IMG/VR virus record: IMGVR_UViG_3300034200_001186
Span: 1 to 22,395 of that record
Length of the DNA: 22,395 nucleotides
Reading direction: 5' to 3' (one strand)
Origin: a virus
Position numbers and translations under genes: made by a program. Below the pieces are notes generated by a model that was not told where the DNA came from, searched no databases, and saw only the letters and a program-made list of their open reading frames with translations. Position 1 is the first letter of the stretch. Every line of letters starts with the position of its first letter. Shown piece by piece: positions 1 through 8,121 of the stretch.

Positions 1-1242
1 AGCGTCTTGTTGAACCTTGACGCGGATTGGGCGACGACGACCGAGGTAGAAACGACGTACGTTTGCAAGGTGCAACACAGTGCGGTTCACAGTCGTAGCA
101 TCGTACACGCCGGAAGCGTTGAGGTCTTCACGGATGAACTCAGACACAACGATTGGGATACCACGGAACACAGCGAGAGCGCCGCTGAGAACGGTAGCCT
201 GTGGGCCAAACTTCTCAACAGTAGCAACTTCGTCGATGTTCAGGAGCTGAGCGTAAGCGCTTGGCCCAACAACCCATGCGAGTTCTTTTGGATTCGTTCC
301 GTACTTGCCCATGAGCTTTCTCATGCTGTCCAAGCCAGCCTTGGTCACGCCAGCGCCGGAGAAGGAAACAGTCGAAGAAGCAGCCAAAGCGAGCTTACGA
401 AGACCTTTCCAAGCCTTACGGTTGGAGCTTGCAGCAACTGTATCGCTGTCCATGTGTGTTCCAGTTGTGTCACCGTTGATGATGCAGTCCTCTACACTCC
501 TAATTTGGCTTGTAAGAACGTCGGCTCGTGCCAATTCCAGTATGGCTGGGGCGCTATCTTCGTTTAGTTCTTCTGGCAGTAGGTAATATTCAACCAATTT
601 AGGTGCCGAGAATTGAATCTTCTCAGTTCCGAAGTTTGCGTCGGTTGCAGCAGCGCCTTCGCCAATCAAGCGAGCTTTGGTCACGCCATACTGAACAGGC
701 AATTCAAAAGGATTGCTGCTCATTGGGATTTCGCGGAATGCAGCAGCCAGTTTCTTCTCAAGCTCATACTCTTCGATGTAGGAAGCCGAGATTGCTGTAG
801 GAACCCACTCATCGCCGTCGCCAGCAACTGTGGAACCGAAGCTCTTCAAGCGAGCTTTGAGGTCAACCATGCGAGCGAAAGGAGTTTCGAGAACGCCTTT
901 GACGTGAGCAGCGCGGTCTTCGTCGCCACGGTCTTGAGGTTGGCCACCGAAGATCTGAGCCGACATGCGAGCGATGTCCATGTCTTTCTTGAGCTGCATA
1001 ACAGCAGACTTCAGATTGTCGTTGACGTGTGCAAAGCGAGGATGAGCAACGTTCACTTCAAGGAGCTGCTTGACGTTTGCAGCGCCGAAAGAAGCGAGAA
1101 GTTTTTGCTCGTCGCTGTTGCTACGGTTGCTGAAGCTGGTTGCTCCACCAACGATACCAGCCGACTTGGCCTTTTCAATTTCACCGACAGCAGACTGAAC
1201 TTTGCTTTCAAACTCAGCCAGCCGTTTCTCAAAATTCGACAT
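1..1242 (-). CDS. Major capsid protein, HK97 fold (3' end beyond window)
   Basis: This is the main shell protein of the phage head. The frame is open for 414 codons from ATG 1242 to base 1, so the C-terminus lies outside the window. GGAGG sits 4 bases upstream of the ATG. Residues 1-27 (MSNFEKRLAEFESKV...) are charged and helical. They probably begin the N-terminal delta/scaffold region that the protease removes in HK97-type phages. The body has features of the Phage_capsid family: an ELPVQYG segment, GEGAAATDANFGTEKI, a KLVEYYLLPEELNED stretch resembling the E-loop/spine helix, and a RGIPIVVSEF strand near the end of the visible part. It follows the protease gene by 87 bases that carry two hairpins. 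Family assignment rests on overall pattern and gene order; the delta-domain boundary is inference. Confidence 0.93.
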   Translation of the reverse strand, partial: MSNFEKRLAEFESKVQSAVGEIEKAKSAGIVGGATSFSNRSNSDEQKLLASFGAANVKQLLEVNVAHPRFAHVNDNLKSAVMQLKKDMDIARMSAQIFGGQPQDRGDEDRAAHVKGVLETPFARMVDLKARLKSFGSTVAGDGDEWVPTAISASYIEEYELEKKLAAAFREIPMSSNPFELPVQYGVTKARLIGEGAAATDANFGTEKIQFSAPKLVEYYLLPEELNEDSAPAILELARADVLTSQIRSVEDCIINGDTTGTHMDSDTVAASSNRKAWKGLRKLALAASSTVSFSGAGVTKAGLDSMRKLMGKYGTNPKELAWVVGPSAYAQLLNIDEVATVEKFGPQATVLSGALAVFRGIPIVVSEFIREDLNASGVYDATTVNRTVLHLANVRRFYLGRRRPIRVKVQQDA

Positions 1243-1251
1243 ACTTCCTCC

Positions 1252-1296
1252 AAAAAGCGGCTGACTGCCGCAAAGTTAAACGCCTCGTCATGAGGC
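1252..1296 (-). promoter_or_regulatory. Two hairpins in the capsid gene leader
   Basis: The leader read leftward holds GCCTC-ATGAC-GAGGC (1296-1282) and then GCGGC-AGTCA-GCCGC (1271-1257). The second is followed at once by TTTTT (1256-1252) and by the GGAGG ribosome site of the capsid gene. The second hairpin plus T-run looks like a short intrinsic terminator or attenuator. It could equally be a processing or stability element for the abundant capsid message. Stems are 5 base pairs each, so strength is modest. Confidence 0.5.
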
Positions 1297-1329
1297 TCCG
1301 AGTAACAGTGTATCACACGGACAGAATTT

Positions 1330-2646
1330 TCAAGCGAGCAAGCCTTTGAGCTTGGCCTCGTAGCGGTCAAGAATGGCCTTCATTTGCTCGGCTGCCTCTG
1401 CTGGCATTTCCGCTTCAGGCTCTTCTTTTTCCACTTCAACTTCAACCTTTGGCTTTTCAGCCGCGGCCATGAACACTTCAGCCAGCTTGTCGAGCTTGAC
1501 GGAGATTGCACCGAGCATCTCAAGCTGAGACTTCATCAACATCAAAAGTGCGTTGTCGTTCATGCCTTCTGGTTCCTTGTTCGGTACAGCGACCGATTCT
1601 TGAGGTGTGCCTTCTTGTTCAGCTTGCTTCACTTTGTCGCAATCATCAAGCCACTTCGCCATCATTTCACGAGTTGGTTGAAACTCTGAACAGCCTTTTT
1701 CCTTTGAACACATCGAGATTGCAATGGCCACAGCCTGCTCTTGCTCTTTGCCTTCTTGGATGAGCTTTGGGATCTTCTCCGAGACGCATTCTTGCACAGC
1801 CTGGGACAGCGGAGGATATTCTGCTTTTTCGTCCTCTTTCTTTTCCTCTGGCTTATCTTCCATTTTCTCTTCTGGCTTCTCGGCGTCCATCTTCTTCTGA
1901 GCTTCAACGTCGTGTGCGTTGTGTTCAGCCAAAACGGAAGCGTCAATGCCAAGAACCGAAGCGAGTGCCGAAAGCACAGGCTCTGGAACTGGAGTCACGT
2001 TGCCTGCGAGAACCTCTGCAAGCTGTCCAGGCTCACTGCCAGACTGCTCAGCAATCTTCTCGAGCAGTTCGTCTTTCTTCTCGCCAGCCTCTTCGAGCTT
2101 CGCAATGTGTTCAGCAGCTACTTGAGCGACCATCGCGCCTTTGGCCTTGAGAACCATCTGACGAGCTTCGCCAAGTGACTTGGCGTTGGCCAATGAGAAT
2201 GTTGAATCCGGTTGCGCTGGAATGGACACGATTGATACCTCCTGCAATTCCCAGTTTTTGATGAGCTTACCACCAGCGACTTCTGGGTCTTCGACCACTT
2301 GTTCGCCAGCAAAACGCACAGAGAAAGTGCAGAGCGTACCATCGGCAACCAGCTCGCGCACATAGGCAACCTTTTCGTGGTCGGCATGACTGACGGCAGC
2401 TTTGACAAACAAGCCGTCTTCACGAGGTTCCACGGCAATGACCTTGCCAACAGGATAGTTCATGTCGTGATTGAAAAGAAGAATCGGGTTTTGCTTATAG
2501 CGTTCGAGTTTGACGCTCAATGGATCCATGCGCTCATTGTAAGCATCGCTTAGGAACCGATTCGCGTAGCCTTCGATGACCACTGCGTTGTCTGCTGCCT
2601 TTTGGCCAAGTGCTTTGAACTTGGCTTCCTTCATTGACTTAATCAT
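1330..2646 (-). CDS. HK97-type prohead protease with long C-terminal extension
   Basis: This is a capsid maturation protease (peptidase U35-like) that trims the capsid protein after prohead assembly. The protease domain spans about residues 10-155. Candidate catalytic residues are H60 in LLFNHD and S109 in FSVRF, and the family-typical EVSIVSIPAQP lies at 136-146. Usual members are about 160-230 residues; this one is 438. The extra part has a helical region (155-200), a Lys/Glu-rich stretch (250-277), a cysteine-bracketed motif at 287-313 (C-x3-KIPKLI-x-EG...QAVAIAISMC), and an acidic helical tail. The extension may be a scaffold, which is inference. The ATG overlaps the portal stop as ATGA, implying coupled translation. 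Confidence 0.9.
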   Translation of the reverse strand: MIKSMKEAKFKALGQKAADNAVVIEGYANRFLSDAYNERMDPLSVKLERYKQNPILLFNHDMNYPVGKVIAVEPREDGLFVKAAVSHADHEKVAYVRELVADGTLCTFSVRFAGEQVVEDPEVAGGKLIKNWELQEVSIVSIPAQPDSTFSLANAKSLGEARQMVLKAKGAMVAQVAAEHIAKLEEAGEKKDELLEKIAEQSGSEPGQLAEVLAGNVTPVPEPVLSALASVLGIDASVLAEHNAHDVEAQKKMDAEKPEEKMEDKPEEKKEDEKAEYPPLSQAVQECVSEKIPKLIQEGKEQEQAVAIAISMCSKEKGCSEFQPTREMMAKWLDDCDKVKQAEQEGTPQESVAVPNKEPEGMNDNALLMLMKSQLEMLGAISVKLDKLAEVFMAAAEKPKVEVEVEKEEPEAEMPAEAAEQMKAILDRYEAKLKGLLA

Positions 2647-4901
2647 TCTGCATTCTCCTTCAGTGCTTCGAGTTCAGCACGATAATCTTCAAGGTCTTCC
2701 GGAGCCAGAGTCACTAGGACGCATCGGCAGTTCACATTGGAGGCGGCATCTCCGTCCGGATCTCTTGGATACATTAAACCATTGCTGAACTTTTCGTCAG
2801 TATCCCGAATCTCACCGTTTACAGCTCTGTGCGATTCACGCACGTCCTCATCTTGTGATGTAATCCAGCTCTTCTTGAGGCCAGGAATCGCCTTGGCAGC
2901 AAGTTCCATCATTGATGCCTGTCCAAGTGAAACGGCTGTAAGCGTTTCTGTTCTGGCAATCGTCTGAGCGCGGCTTGCACCAATTTTGATTGAGTCCTCG
3001 ACAATCAGCTTTGCCACGTCATCGACTGAAAGGCCATCTTCAATACCTTTTTGGACAATCTTCATCACGCGGTCAGTGGTTGTCTTGCTGACGTTCTTGA
3101 ATGTTTCGATGTTGCGAGCTTCCAAAGCAGCAGCGCGACCTTTGGCATCTGTTTGCTTGGCAGCGAGCAGTGCGTCACGGCTTGGCTTGTCGAATATCAT
3201 GTTCGCTTGGAGGTCGTATCCAAGGCTCATTGAGGCTTCAAGCGGTTCGTCGAACTTCTCATTGTATTGCTTTTGAAGGCTCTTGAGCGCCTTATCCAAA
3301 CGCTTTTTGTATTCTTTTGCTGATGGAAGGTCTGCCTTGATGCCTTTGCTTGAGCGCAGCGTCTTGACCGCGGTCTCAGCTTCAAGAGCAAGGAAGTCCA
3401 AAGCGGCTTCAGTCACTGTTGGCAGCTCTTTCTTCAGGTAAGCGTCCAGGCTGTCCTCGTTTGCTTTGACCTGTGAGGCATAGCGGCCAAGTTCCTTGGT
3501 TTGAGGCATCTCAACTTGCGCCGGCTGTTCTTCTGGTACTGGCTGAGGTTCAACTGCTTCGATGACCTCCAGCTTCGGCAGTTCCGGCTGAGGCATTGGT
3601 TCTGCTGATGTCAAACCAAGCGTTGGCAACGGCTGAGCAACACCTGGCGTGTAGTCGCCTTCTGGTAGTGGAGGCAGACCGAAGACCTGAGCACGAACTT
3701 CATTGAGCGTGTGTGTCTGAAGAAGAAGGTTTGCCGTCTCAGCATTGGCCTTGAGGTCATCTTGCAAGATTGCGACTTCGGACGTGTCGAATCGCAGCTC
3801 TTCATTGACTGCCAGCATTCCGGCTTGACGGAAGTGTTTGGTCAAAGATGCAGCCAAAGCGTTTGCCGTTGGAAGCAGAGCCGCTGTCCAGAAATACTTA
3901 AGCGCCATTTTGTGTTCTTCTGAGCCGAGCGAGCCAGCTTCTTGAAGAGACACGACGTGCTTTGGAATGTGAAGCGTGTTGAGAATTGTCTCGCGGTTCA
4001 TGCGCACGAGTTCAGTGATTTGCTGGTCGGCAATCTTATGGTCGGCAGCAGACCACTTCACGCCTTTTGGCAAAAGCATTGTGCGGCGTTGGTTTCGTCT
4101 TCCTGTGTGAGCCAACTCAAACGATCGCAGCAAGCGGAGAACAGACTGCTCATTGGCTGATTGTTCCATCTCAAGGATGCCTTGAGGAGTCGCGCCTTTA
4201 AGGTAGAAGCTGTTCAGGTAGTCTTGGCTATACCGATTGAACAGCACAGACCGTCTGCCTGGAACGAATGGCGAAAGTCCCCAGATTGGTGAGCTTGGAT
4301 TCGGCCTGCGAACGTGCACCATCTCGGAAAGCTGGATGGTGATGCCTTTGGTCACGTTTGGAATGATTTCTTCATTGTCTGGATAGACGATGTAACTTTC
4401 AGGCAAGCCGTTGCCATCGAGCTTGTACTGCACGCGGTCAAAGCTGATGTGATAAGCCTGCTTGTTTTGCTTGGCATGATACAGGAACGAGTTGCCACCG
4501 AGAACGTAGTCGCAGGCGAGTGAATACTTCAAAGCCACGCCATCAACGAACTGGTTTGGATTCTCAAGAAGCTGAGACACTGGATGGAACTGCACTGGCT
4601 TCTCGACAGCTTGTCCATCTTCGGAGGTCTTGCGAACAACCTGCAACGGCAATGACGAAATCGGTTGAGCGTAAGCATCGACGCAGATGAAAACCCAATC
4701 CTCGCTGAATAACAAAGCCTTCAGGTTCTGGCTTGTCAGGAACGCCTTGGTTTCAACCGACCATGCCGAGTTGAAAGGTTCATCTGAAGGCATTCCGTTT
4801 GGATCGATGTAGCGAAGCGAGTAATCACTCTTTGGCTTTCGCCTCATTCGCTCTTTTGACGATGACCGCTCCTTGTCGTTCCGCATCTCGTTGTTCCTCA
4901 T
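2643..4901 (-). CDS. Portal protein fused to Mu gpF-like head protein
   Basis: The N-terminal part is a portal, the dodecameric ring at the head vertex through which DNA is packaged. The C-terminal part is a Mu F-like minor head protein. Residue numbers count from the longest reading (TTG 4925). The Phage_portal region covers about 40-420 (LKYSLACDYVLGGNSFLY; MVHVRRPN; YLNSFYLKGATPQGI). A Pro/Glu-rich linker runs from 420 to 480 and a helical connector from 480 to 615. The gpF-like domain is at 617-740, with RAQTIARTET, VRESHRAVNGE, YPRDPDGDAASNVNCRC. These two are usually separate neighbouring genes. Possible starts are TTG 4925, ATG 4901 (GGAG 9 bases upstream), ATG 4886 (AGGA 8 bases upstream) and ATG 4847. 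The 5' end overlaps the CsrA-like gene in any case. Confidence 0.9.
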   Translation of the reverse strand: MRNNEMRNDKERSSSKERMRRKPKSDYSLRYIDPNGMPSDEPFNSAWSVETKAFLTSQNLKALLFSEDWVFICVDAYAQPISSLPLQVVRKTSEDGQAVEKPVQFHPVSQLLENPNQFVDGVALKYSLACDYVLGGNSFLYHAKQNKQAYHISFDRVQYKLDGNGLPESYIVYPDNEEIIPNVTKGITIQLSEMVHVRRPNPSSPIWGLSPFVPGRRSVLFNRYSQDYLNSFYLKGATPQGILEMEQSANEQSVLRLLRSFELAHTGRRNQRRTMLLPKGVKWSAADHKIADQQITELVRMNRETILNTLHIPKHVVSLQEAGSLGSEEHKMALKYFWTAALLPTANALAASLTKHFRQAGMLAVNEELRFDTSEVAILQDDLKANAETANLLLQTHTLNEVRAQVFGLPPLPEGDYTPGVAQPLPTLGLTSAEPMPQPELPKLEVIEAVEPQPVPEEQPAQVEMPQTKELGRYASQVKANEDSLDAYLKKELPTVTEAALDFLALEAETAVKTLRSSKGIKADLPSAKEYKKRLDKALKSLQKQYNEKFDEPLEASMSLGYDLQANMIFDKPSRDALLAAKQTDAKGRAAALEARNIETFKNVSKTTTDRVMKIVQKGIEDGLSVDDVAKLIVEDSIKIGASRAQTIARTETLTAVSLGQASMMELAAKAIPGLKKSWITSQDEDVRESHRAVNGEIRDTDEKFSNGLMYPRDPDGDAASNVNCRCVLVTLAPEDLEDYRAELEALKENAE

Positions 4902-5043
4902 CGTGCAAGACTCCGAGCCGTTCAATCTTCACATCTTTTGGAGCGTCCAGGACAATGCGAGCACCACGGCTTGCGCTTACGATCAACACTTGGTCACCGA
5001 CTTTGAGTGCTTCGCCTTTTTTGAGCTGCACGACCAAGGCCAT
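4825..5043 (-). CDS. CsrA/RsmA-like RNA-binding regulator
   Basis: This 72-residue protein resembles the post-transcriptional regulator CsrA. CsrA proteins are small beta-stranded dimers that bind GGA motifs in mRNA leaders and usually block ribosomes. The family pattern is visible: GE at 10-11, GD at 16-17, RG at 26-27, DAPKDV at 33-38 and an Arg at 42 where CsrA has its RNA-contacting Arg. The loop between the middle strands is about three residues shorter than in E. coli CsrA. The N-terminal strand reads LVVQLKK rather than LxLTRK, so one classic RNA-contacting Arg is replaced. A charged tail follows (residues 47-72). ATG 5043 has GGAG 10 bases upstream. It sits between large terminase and portal, overlapping the portal start. 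RNA binding and targets are inference. Confidence 0.75.
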   Translation of the reverse strand: MALVVQLKKGEALKVGDQVLIVSASRGARIVLDAPKDVKIERLGVLHDEEQRDAERQGAVIVKRANEAKAKE

Positions 5044-5075
5044 CTTGTCTCTGCTCCGGTTGGTGATGGATTGCG

Positions 5076-6494
5076 TCAGAAGTCATCGTTTTCGTCGGCA
5101 AGAGAAGCGTACCACGACTCCACGGAAAGCGCAGTTTTTGGCAGGTCTTCCAAGAAACGCACATCAAATACACGGTCTTGAGTCTCAAGGACGGCTGACC
5201 AAGCCAAGAAGCAGGCGGTCACGATGTCGTCATGCAATCCAGGCGGTGCTGAATAGGTCGGCTTGCCAAGGACGCTCATCTTCACGTCATAGTTGTCATG
5301 CTCTTTGATCAGGTCAAGCCAGTTCGGAAGCACTAGGTTCCGTGTCTCAATGGCCACCATATAGGCATCAACCATTGATGACTTGCTTTCGTTGGTGAAC
5401 ACGACCGGATCAATCGGACAACTGAAGTTCGAAAGCATATCGTTGATGACGTCACCAATACCAGTGCGGTCATGGCGAATGAGCAGGACTTCGTTGAACT
5501 GCTCGGTGAACTGGTACAGCTCTCGAATGGCCACTTTGTAATCTAAGCCTTGGAAGCGGCGAAAGCCAATGATGCGTGGTCTTGAGGTTCCAACTTCAAA
5601 GGCGACGAAGACGCCATAGTCGGTGCGTTTTGCCCAATCGGCTCCGATGACTACCTTTCGTGTCTTGGCATCTGGCACCTGCCAGGCTTGCATCTTGCCG
5701 TGGACGTCAATCAAGTCGCCTTCAACGCAATCTCGATGGCCGACAAAGACCGAACCGTCATCAAGGAACTCAGCAAGGTAAAGCTGGCGGAACAATCTGT
5801 CGGGCAGTGAGAGCTTGGCCTGCTCAACCACGCGCTTGTCAACGTAAGGCGAGTCGATGGTTCGCGCAGTGGCACAAAACTGCTCGTAAGGCTTCTGATG
5901 CTTTTCGGCCCAAGCCATGTGTTCCTGGCATTGGCGGTACAGATCATAGAACCAATTTTTGCCACGAGGAGTCGAAGTACATGCAATCCAGCCACCAGTT
6001 TGTGAGGTTGTTGACATGACTGATGCGAAGGTCTGAGCTGAACACTTTGCAGCCTCGTCAATCAGGTTTCCGTGTGTGCGCTCGCCTTCAATGCTGCGTT
6101 CTGGGTCTTGAGCATGGACGCACTGAATGATTGCACCGTTGTGATTCCACTTCATTCTCATGCGTGATTCGCTGCGCTCTGGCGTGAGTTGTGACCATTG
6201 ATGCTGCGCGGCTTTGTATTGCTCAGGAGTCAATCCAGCCTGAGGCGGAAGCACCTGTGGAAACAATCGGTCAAGATATTTGTAAGTGATGCTGGCTTGC
6301 TGATACGTCGGCGCGACGATTCGATAAAGCGCAGCCTGTTCGCGTGGCGCTTGGAAACTGAAGTTCGCAATGCGACCAGCTCCGCCTAAGGTCTTACCGA
6401 CCTTTGTCCCTAGTGCCAGGCAAATTAATCGCGTTTTTTCATTGATAAGATGCTTTTGCCACGATGAATACGGCTTCGGAAGTGTAAGCTGCAT
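5076..6494 (-). CDS. Terminase large subunit
   Basis: This is the ATPase-nuclease motor that cuts concatemeric DNA and pumps it into the prohead through the portal. Numbering from ATG 6494 (472 residues), the Walker A motif GTKVGKT lies at 29-35. A Walker B-like LIDEAA follows after about 110 more residues. The C-terminal nuclease region shows VIGADWAKRTDYG, LLIRHDRTGIGD and GLHDDIVTA, which carry the expected acidic residues. ATG 6494 is preferred over the longer reading (6548) because it lies one base past the small-subunit stop (TGAGATG) and the protein then begins just before the ATPase core. It belongs to the leftward packaging operon. Confidence 0.93.
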   Translation of the reverse strand: MQLTLPKPYSSWQKHLINEKTRLICLALGTKVGKTLGGAGRIANFSFQAPREQAALYRIVAPTYQQASITYKYLDRLFPQVLPPQAGLTPEQYKAAQHQWSQLTPERSESRMRMKWNHNGAIIQCVHAQDPERSIEGERTHGNLIDEAAKCSAQTFASVMSTTSQTGGWIACTSTPRGKNWFYDLYRQCQEHMAWAEKHQKPYEQFCATARTIDSPYVDKRVVEQAKLSLPDRLFRQLYLAEFLDDGSVFVGHRDCVEGDLIDVHGKMQAWQVPDAKTRKVVIGADWAKRTDYGVFVAFEVGTSRPRIIGFRRFQGLDYKVAIRELYQFTEQFNEVLLIRHDRTGIGDVINDMLSNFSCPIDPVVFTNESKSSMVDAYMVAIETRNLVLPNWLDLIKEHDNYDVKMSVLGKPTYSAPPGLHDDIVTACFLAWSAVLETQDRVFDVRFLEDLPKTALSVESWYASLADENDDF

Positions 6495-6495
6495 C

Positions 6496-6966
6496 TCAAT
6501 TCTCAACCAACTTGAGTTTAGGTTGCGCGACAAGAGTCGTGCCACCATCTGGATTCACAACCGACTCAAAGTCGAACAGCGTTTCTTGCATCTGTTCTTC
6601 CTTACCAGCTTCCACCATTCCAGTCACAACATCTTCAATCATCATGCGGCTTGCATAGCCAAGAATCTTCTCAGCAGCTTTGAGTCGCAAGTTGAGCACC
6701 TGCAAGTCCATTTGATTCTCGACGTTCAAGTTCGGTTGACACAGGTCAACCAAGGTCTTCAACGCCAGCGGTGCTTGCTCACGCAACAAAGCGCGGAGCA
6801 TGATGCGATGGCTGCTCGCACCTTCGCGCGTTTCTCTTGCAACGGCTGCAATCAGTTCGTTTGATTCATCAATGCTGAGTTTGTATTTTGCCGCAATCTG
6901 ATGCACTGATGCGCCATTGCGTATGGCTCGGAGTGCTTCTTCGTGTTGTGCATTTGTCAGTTTCAT
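6496..6966 (-). CDS. Terminase small subunit (candidate)
   Basis: This is probably the DNA-recognition subunit that brings the large terminase to its packaging site. Assignment rests on position directly upstream of the large subunit, size (156 residues) and an N-terminal helix-turn-helix-like segment (GASVHQIAAKYKLS, about residues 18-31). A helical middle and a Gly/Pro-containing tail ending in PKLKLVEN follow. The chosen ATG 6966 overlaps the methyltransferase stop as ATGA; longer starts at 6978 and 6993 exist but would deepen the overlap. No signature identifies a specific small-terminase family, so another DNA-binding role is possible. Confidence 0.75.
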   Translation of the reverse strand: MKLTNAQHEEALRAIRNGASVHQIAAKYKLSIDESNELIAAVARETREGASSHRIMLRALLREQAPLALKTLVDLCQPNLNVENQMDLQVLNLRLKAAEKILGYASRMMIEDVVTGMVEAGKEEQMQETLFDFESVVNPDGGTTLVAQPKLKLVEN

Positions 6967-7694
6967 TGTTTTGCCCATCCGATACGCTTCCATGCAATTT
7001 CAAAGTATTTGTCATCTTGTTCAATTCCAATGAACTTCCTGCCGGTAATCATGCAAGCCACACCCGTTGAACCTGATCCCATGGTGAAGTCCAAAACTGT
7101 TTCACCTTCCAGCGTGTACGTTTTGATCAAGTATTCGAGTAAAAGGACAGGCTTTTGAGTGGGGTGATCTTTGTTTCCGTTTTCAGATCGAAATGAAATG
7201 AGATTGCGCGGCCAGTTTTCAAACTCTTGAACATATTCTGTCTCGAGGCCGCCTGACACTGTTGAAGTTTTGTTGCCCATTCCTCTTTCAACATCACTTT
7301 GAGAGTTTTTCATTTTGCGTGGCTTATAAATCAATCCTTGCGCCTGATAAGTTGGCTGGTTTTTGTAGAAAACAAGGATGTCTTCAATCTGTTTCATAGG
7401 ACGCTTTTTGGCGTTCAGATGACCCGTTGCGTGTTGTTTGTCCCACGCCCACGCATACTGCAAAAACTTGAGTTGACTTGCCCCTAATGCCGATGTGAAA
7501 GGCTGACAACCAAACAACAGGCAAGCACCGTTGGGCTTTAGGACACGCCAGATCTGTTCCCACATGGGTTCAAATGGGATCACGTTATCCCACTTGCAGG
7601 CTGTCGTTCCGTAGGGCGGATCTGTGAGAATCATATCCACTGATCCATCTGGGATTTGTTTCATAAGTTCTAGGCAATCACCATGCAGTAGCAT
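6963..7694 (-). CDS. DNA methyltransferase (N6-adenine/N4-cytosine, beta-type order)
   Basis: This protein transfers a methyl group from S-adenosylmethionine to the amino group of adenine or cytosine in DNA. In 243 residues the catalytic DPPY (25-28) comes before the cofactor motif DFTMGSGST (202-210). That order is typical of beta-class enzymes in the N6_N4_Mtase family. No restriction endonuclease is nearby, so it probably acts as an orphan enzyme that protects phage DNA or marks DNA next to packaging. ATG 7694 has GGAAGG about 6 bases upstream; an adjacent GTG at 7697 is an alternative. It is the first gene of the leftward packaging operon and diverges from the gene at 7771. Target sequence cannot be read from the protein. 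Confidence 0.9.
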   Translation of the reverse strand: MLLHGDCLELMKQIPDGSVDMILTDPPYGTTACKWDNVIPFEPMWEQIWRVLKPNGACLLFGCQPFTSALGASQLKFLQYAWAWDKQHATGHLNAKKRPMKQIEDILVFYKNQPTYQAQGLIYKPRKMKNSQSDVERGMGNKTSTVSGGLETEYVQEFENWPRNLISFRSENGNKDHPTQKPVLLLEYLIKTYTLEGETVLDFTMGSGSTGVACMITGRKFIGIEQDDKYFEIAWKRIGWAKQ

Positions 7695-7770
7695 CACAAG
7701 CCTTCCATGCTTTCATCTTAGGCAATCTTCTGCTATACGAAGCGGCTAGTCAAATAACATGGAGGCACTC
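7695..7770. promoter_or_regulatory. Divergent intergenic region with candidate promoters
   Basis: This 76-base gap separates the leftward methyltransferase operon from a rightward gene, so promoters for both sides are expected. Rightward, TGCTATACG (7731-7739) resembles an extended -10 element, with no good -35. Leftward, TTGACT (plus-strand AGTCAA) is a possible -35 with only a weak -10 at 17 bases. GGAGGCAC at 7761-7768 is the ribosome site of the rightward gene. Confidence 0.35.
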
Positions 7771-8121
7771 ATGGCGTCTATCGCAAATTCTCATGATGAA
7801 CTGTGGTCATCGCGTTCGTTTCTGATTGAAGAACAAGGTATTCCTGAGAAACTCGCTGCTCAAATCTCGAAGGAACTGGACATTGAACACGTCCAAGACC
7901 TTTGCAATCTGTCACGCGAAGAGATGGAAAACCGTCTGGCAGAAGCACTTGTTGAAACCGAACGCGCAAAGCGTGAAGTACAAAACAATGAGAACTACAA
8001 GAAAGCAAAAGAGGACGTGAAGTATTTCGAGGACGCTTTGAAAGACAAAGTGAATCCCTTGAAAGCCGTGGCTGCGTTGATGTTGTTCAAGCTCGACAAT
8101 GCCGTGGAGTCTGCCGAGTGA
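7771..8121 (+). CDS. Unknown helical protein
   Basis: This is a 116-residue protein of unknown function. It is strongly helical, with a charged likely coiled coil at about 50-92 (SREEMENRLAEALVETERAK... NENYKKAKEDVKYFEDAL). The NENYKKAKEDVK segment resembles small phage early proteins, but no function is known to me. ATG 7771 is chosen because the recurrent ribosome site GGAGGCAC (7761-7768) would be inside the gene if ATG 7759 were used. It is the first of a two-gene rightward unit and overlaps the next gene by GTGA. Confidence 0.75.
   Translation: MASIANSHDELWSSRSFLIEEQGIPEKLAAQISKELDIEHVQDLCNLSREEMENRLAEALVETERAKREVQNNENYKKAKEDVKYFEDALKDKVNPLKAVAALMLFKLDNAVESAE

Noticed and set aside
7-567. 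Long rightward open frames over the capsid region (7-567 and 613-1293)
   Set aside because: They are antisense to the capsid frame, which is open for 414 codons with a strong ribosome site and clear HK97 capsid features.
1053-1370. Leftward 105-codon frame across the protease-capsid gap
   Set aside because: It overlaps the capsid start in another frame, lacks a ribosome site and crosses both leader hairpins.
6495-6548. Extension of the large terminase to 6548
   Set aside because: It would overlap the small subunit by about 50 bases; ATG 6494 sits one base after the stop and gives a normal N-terminus.
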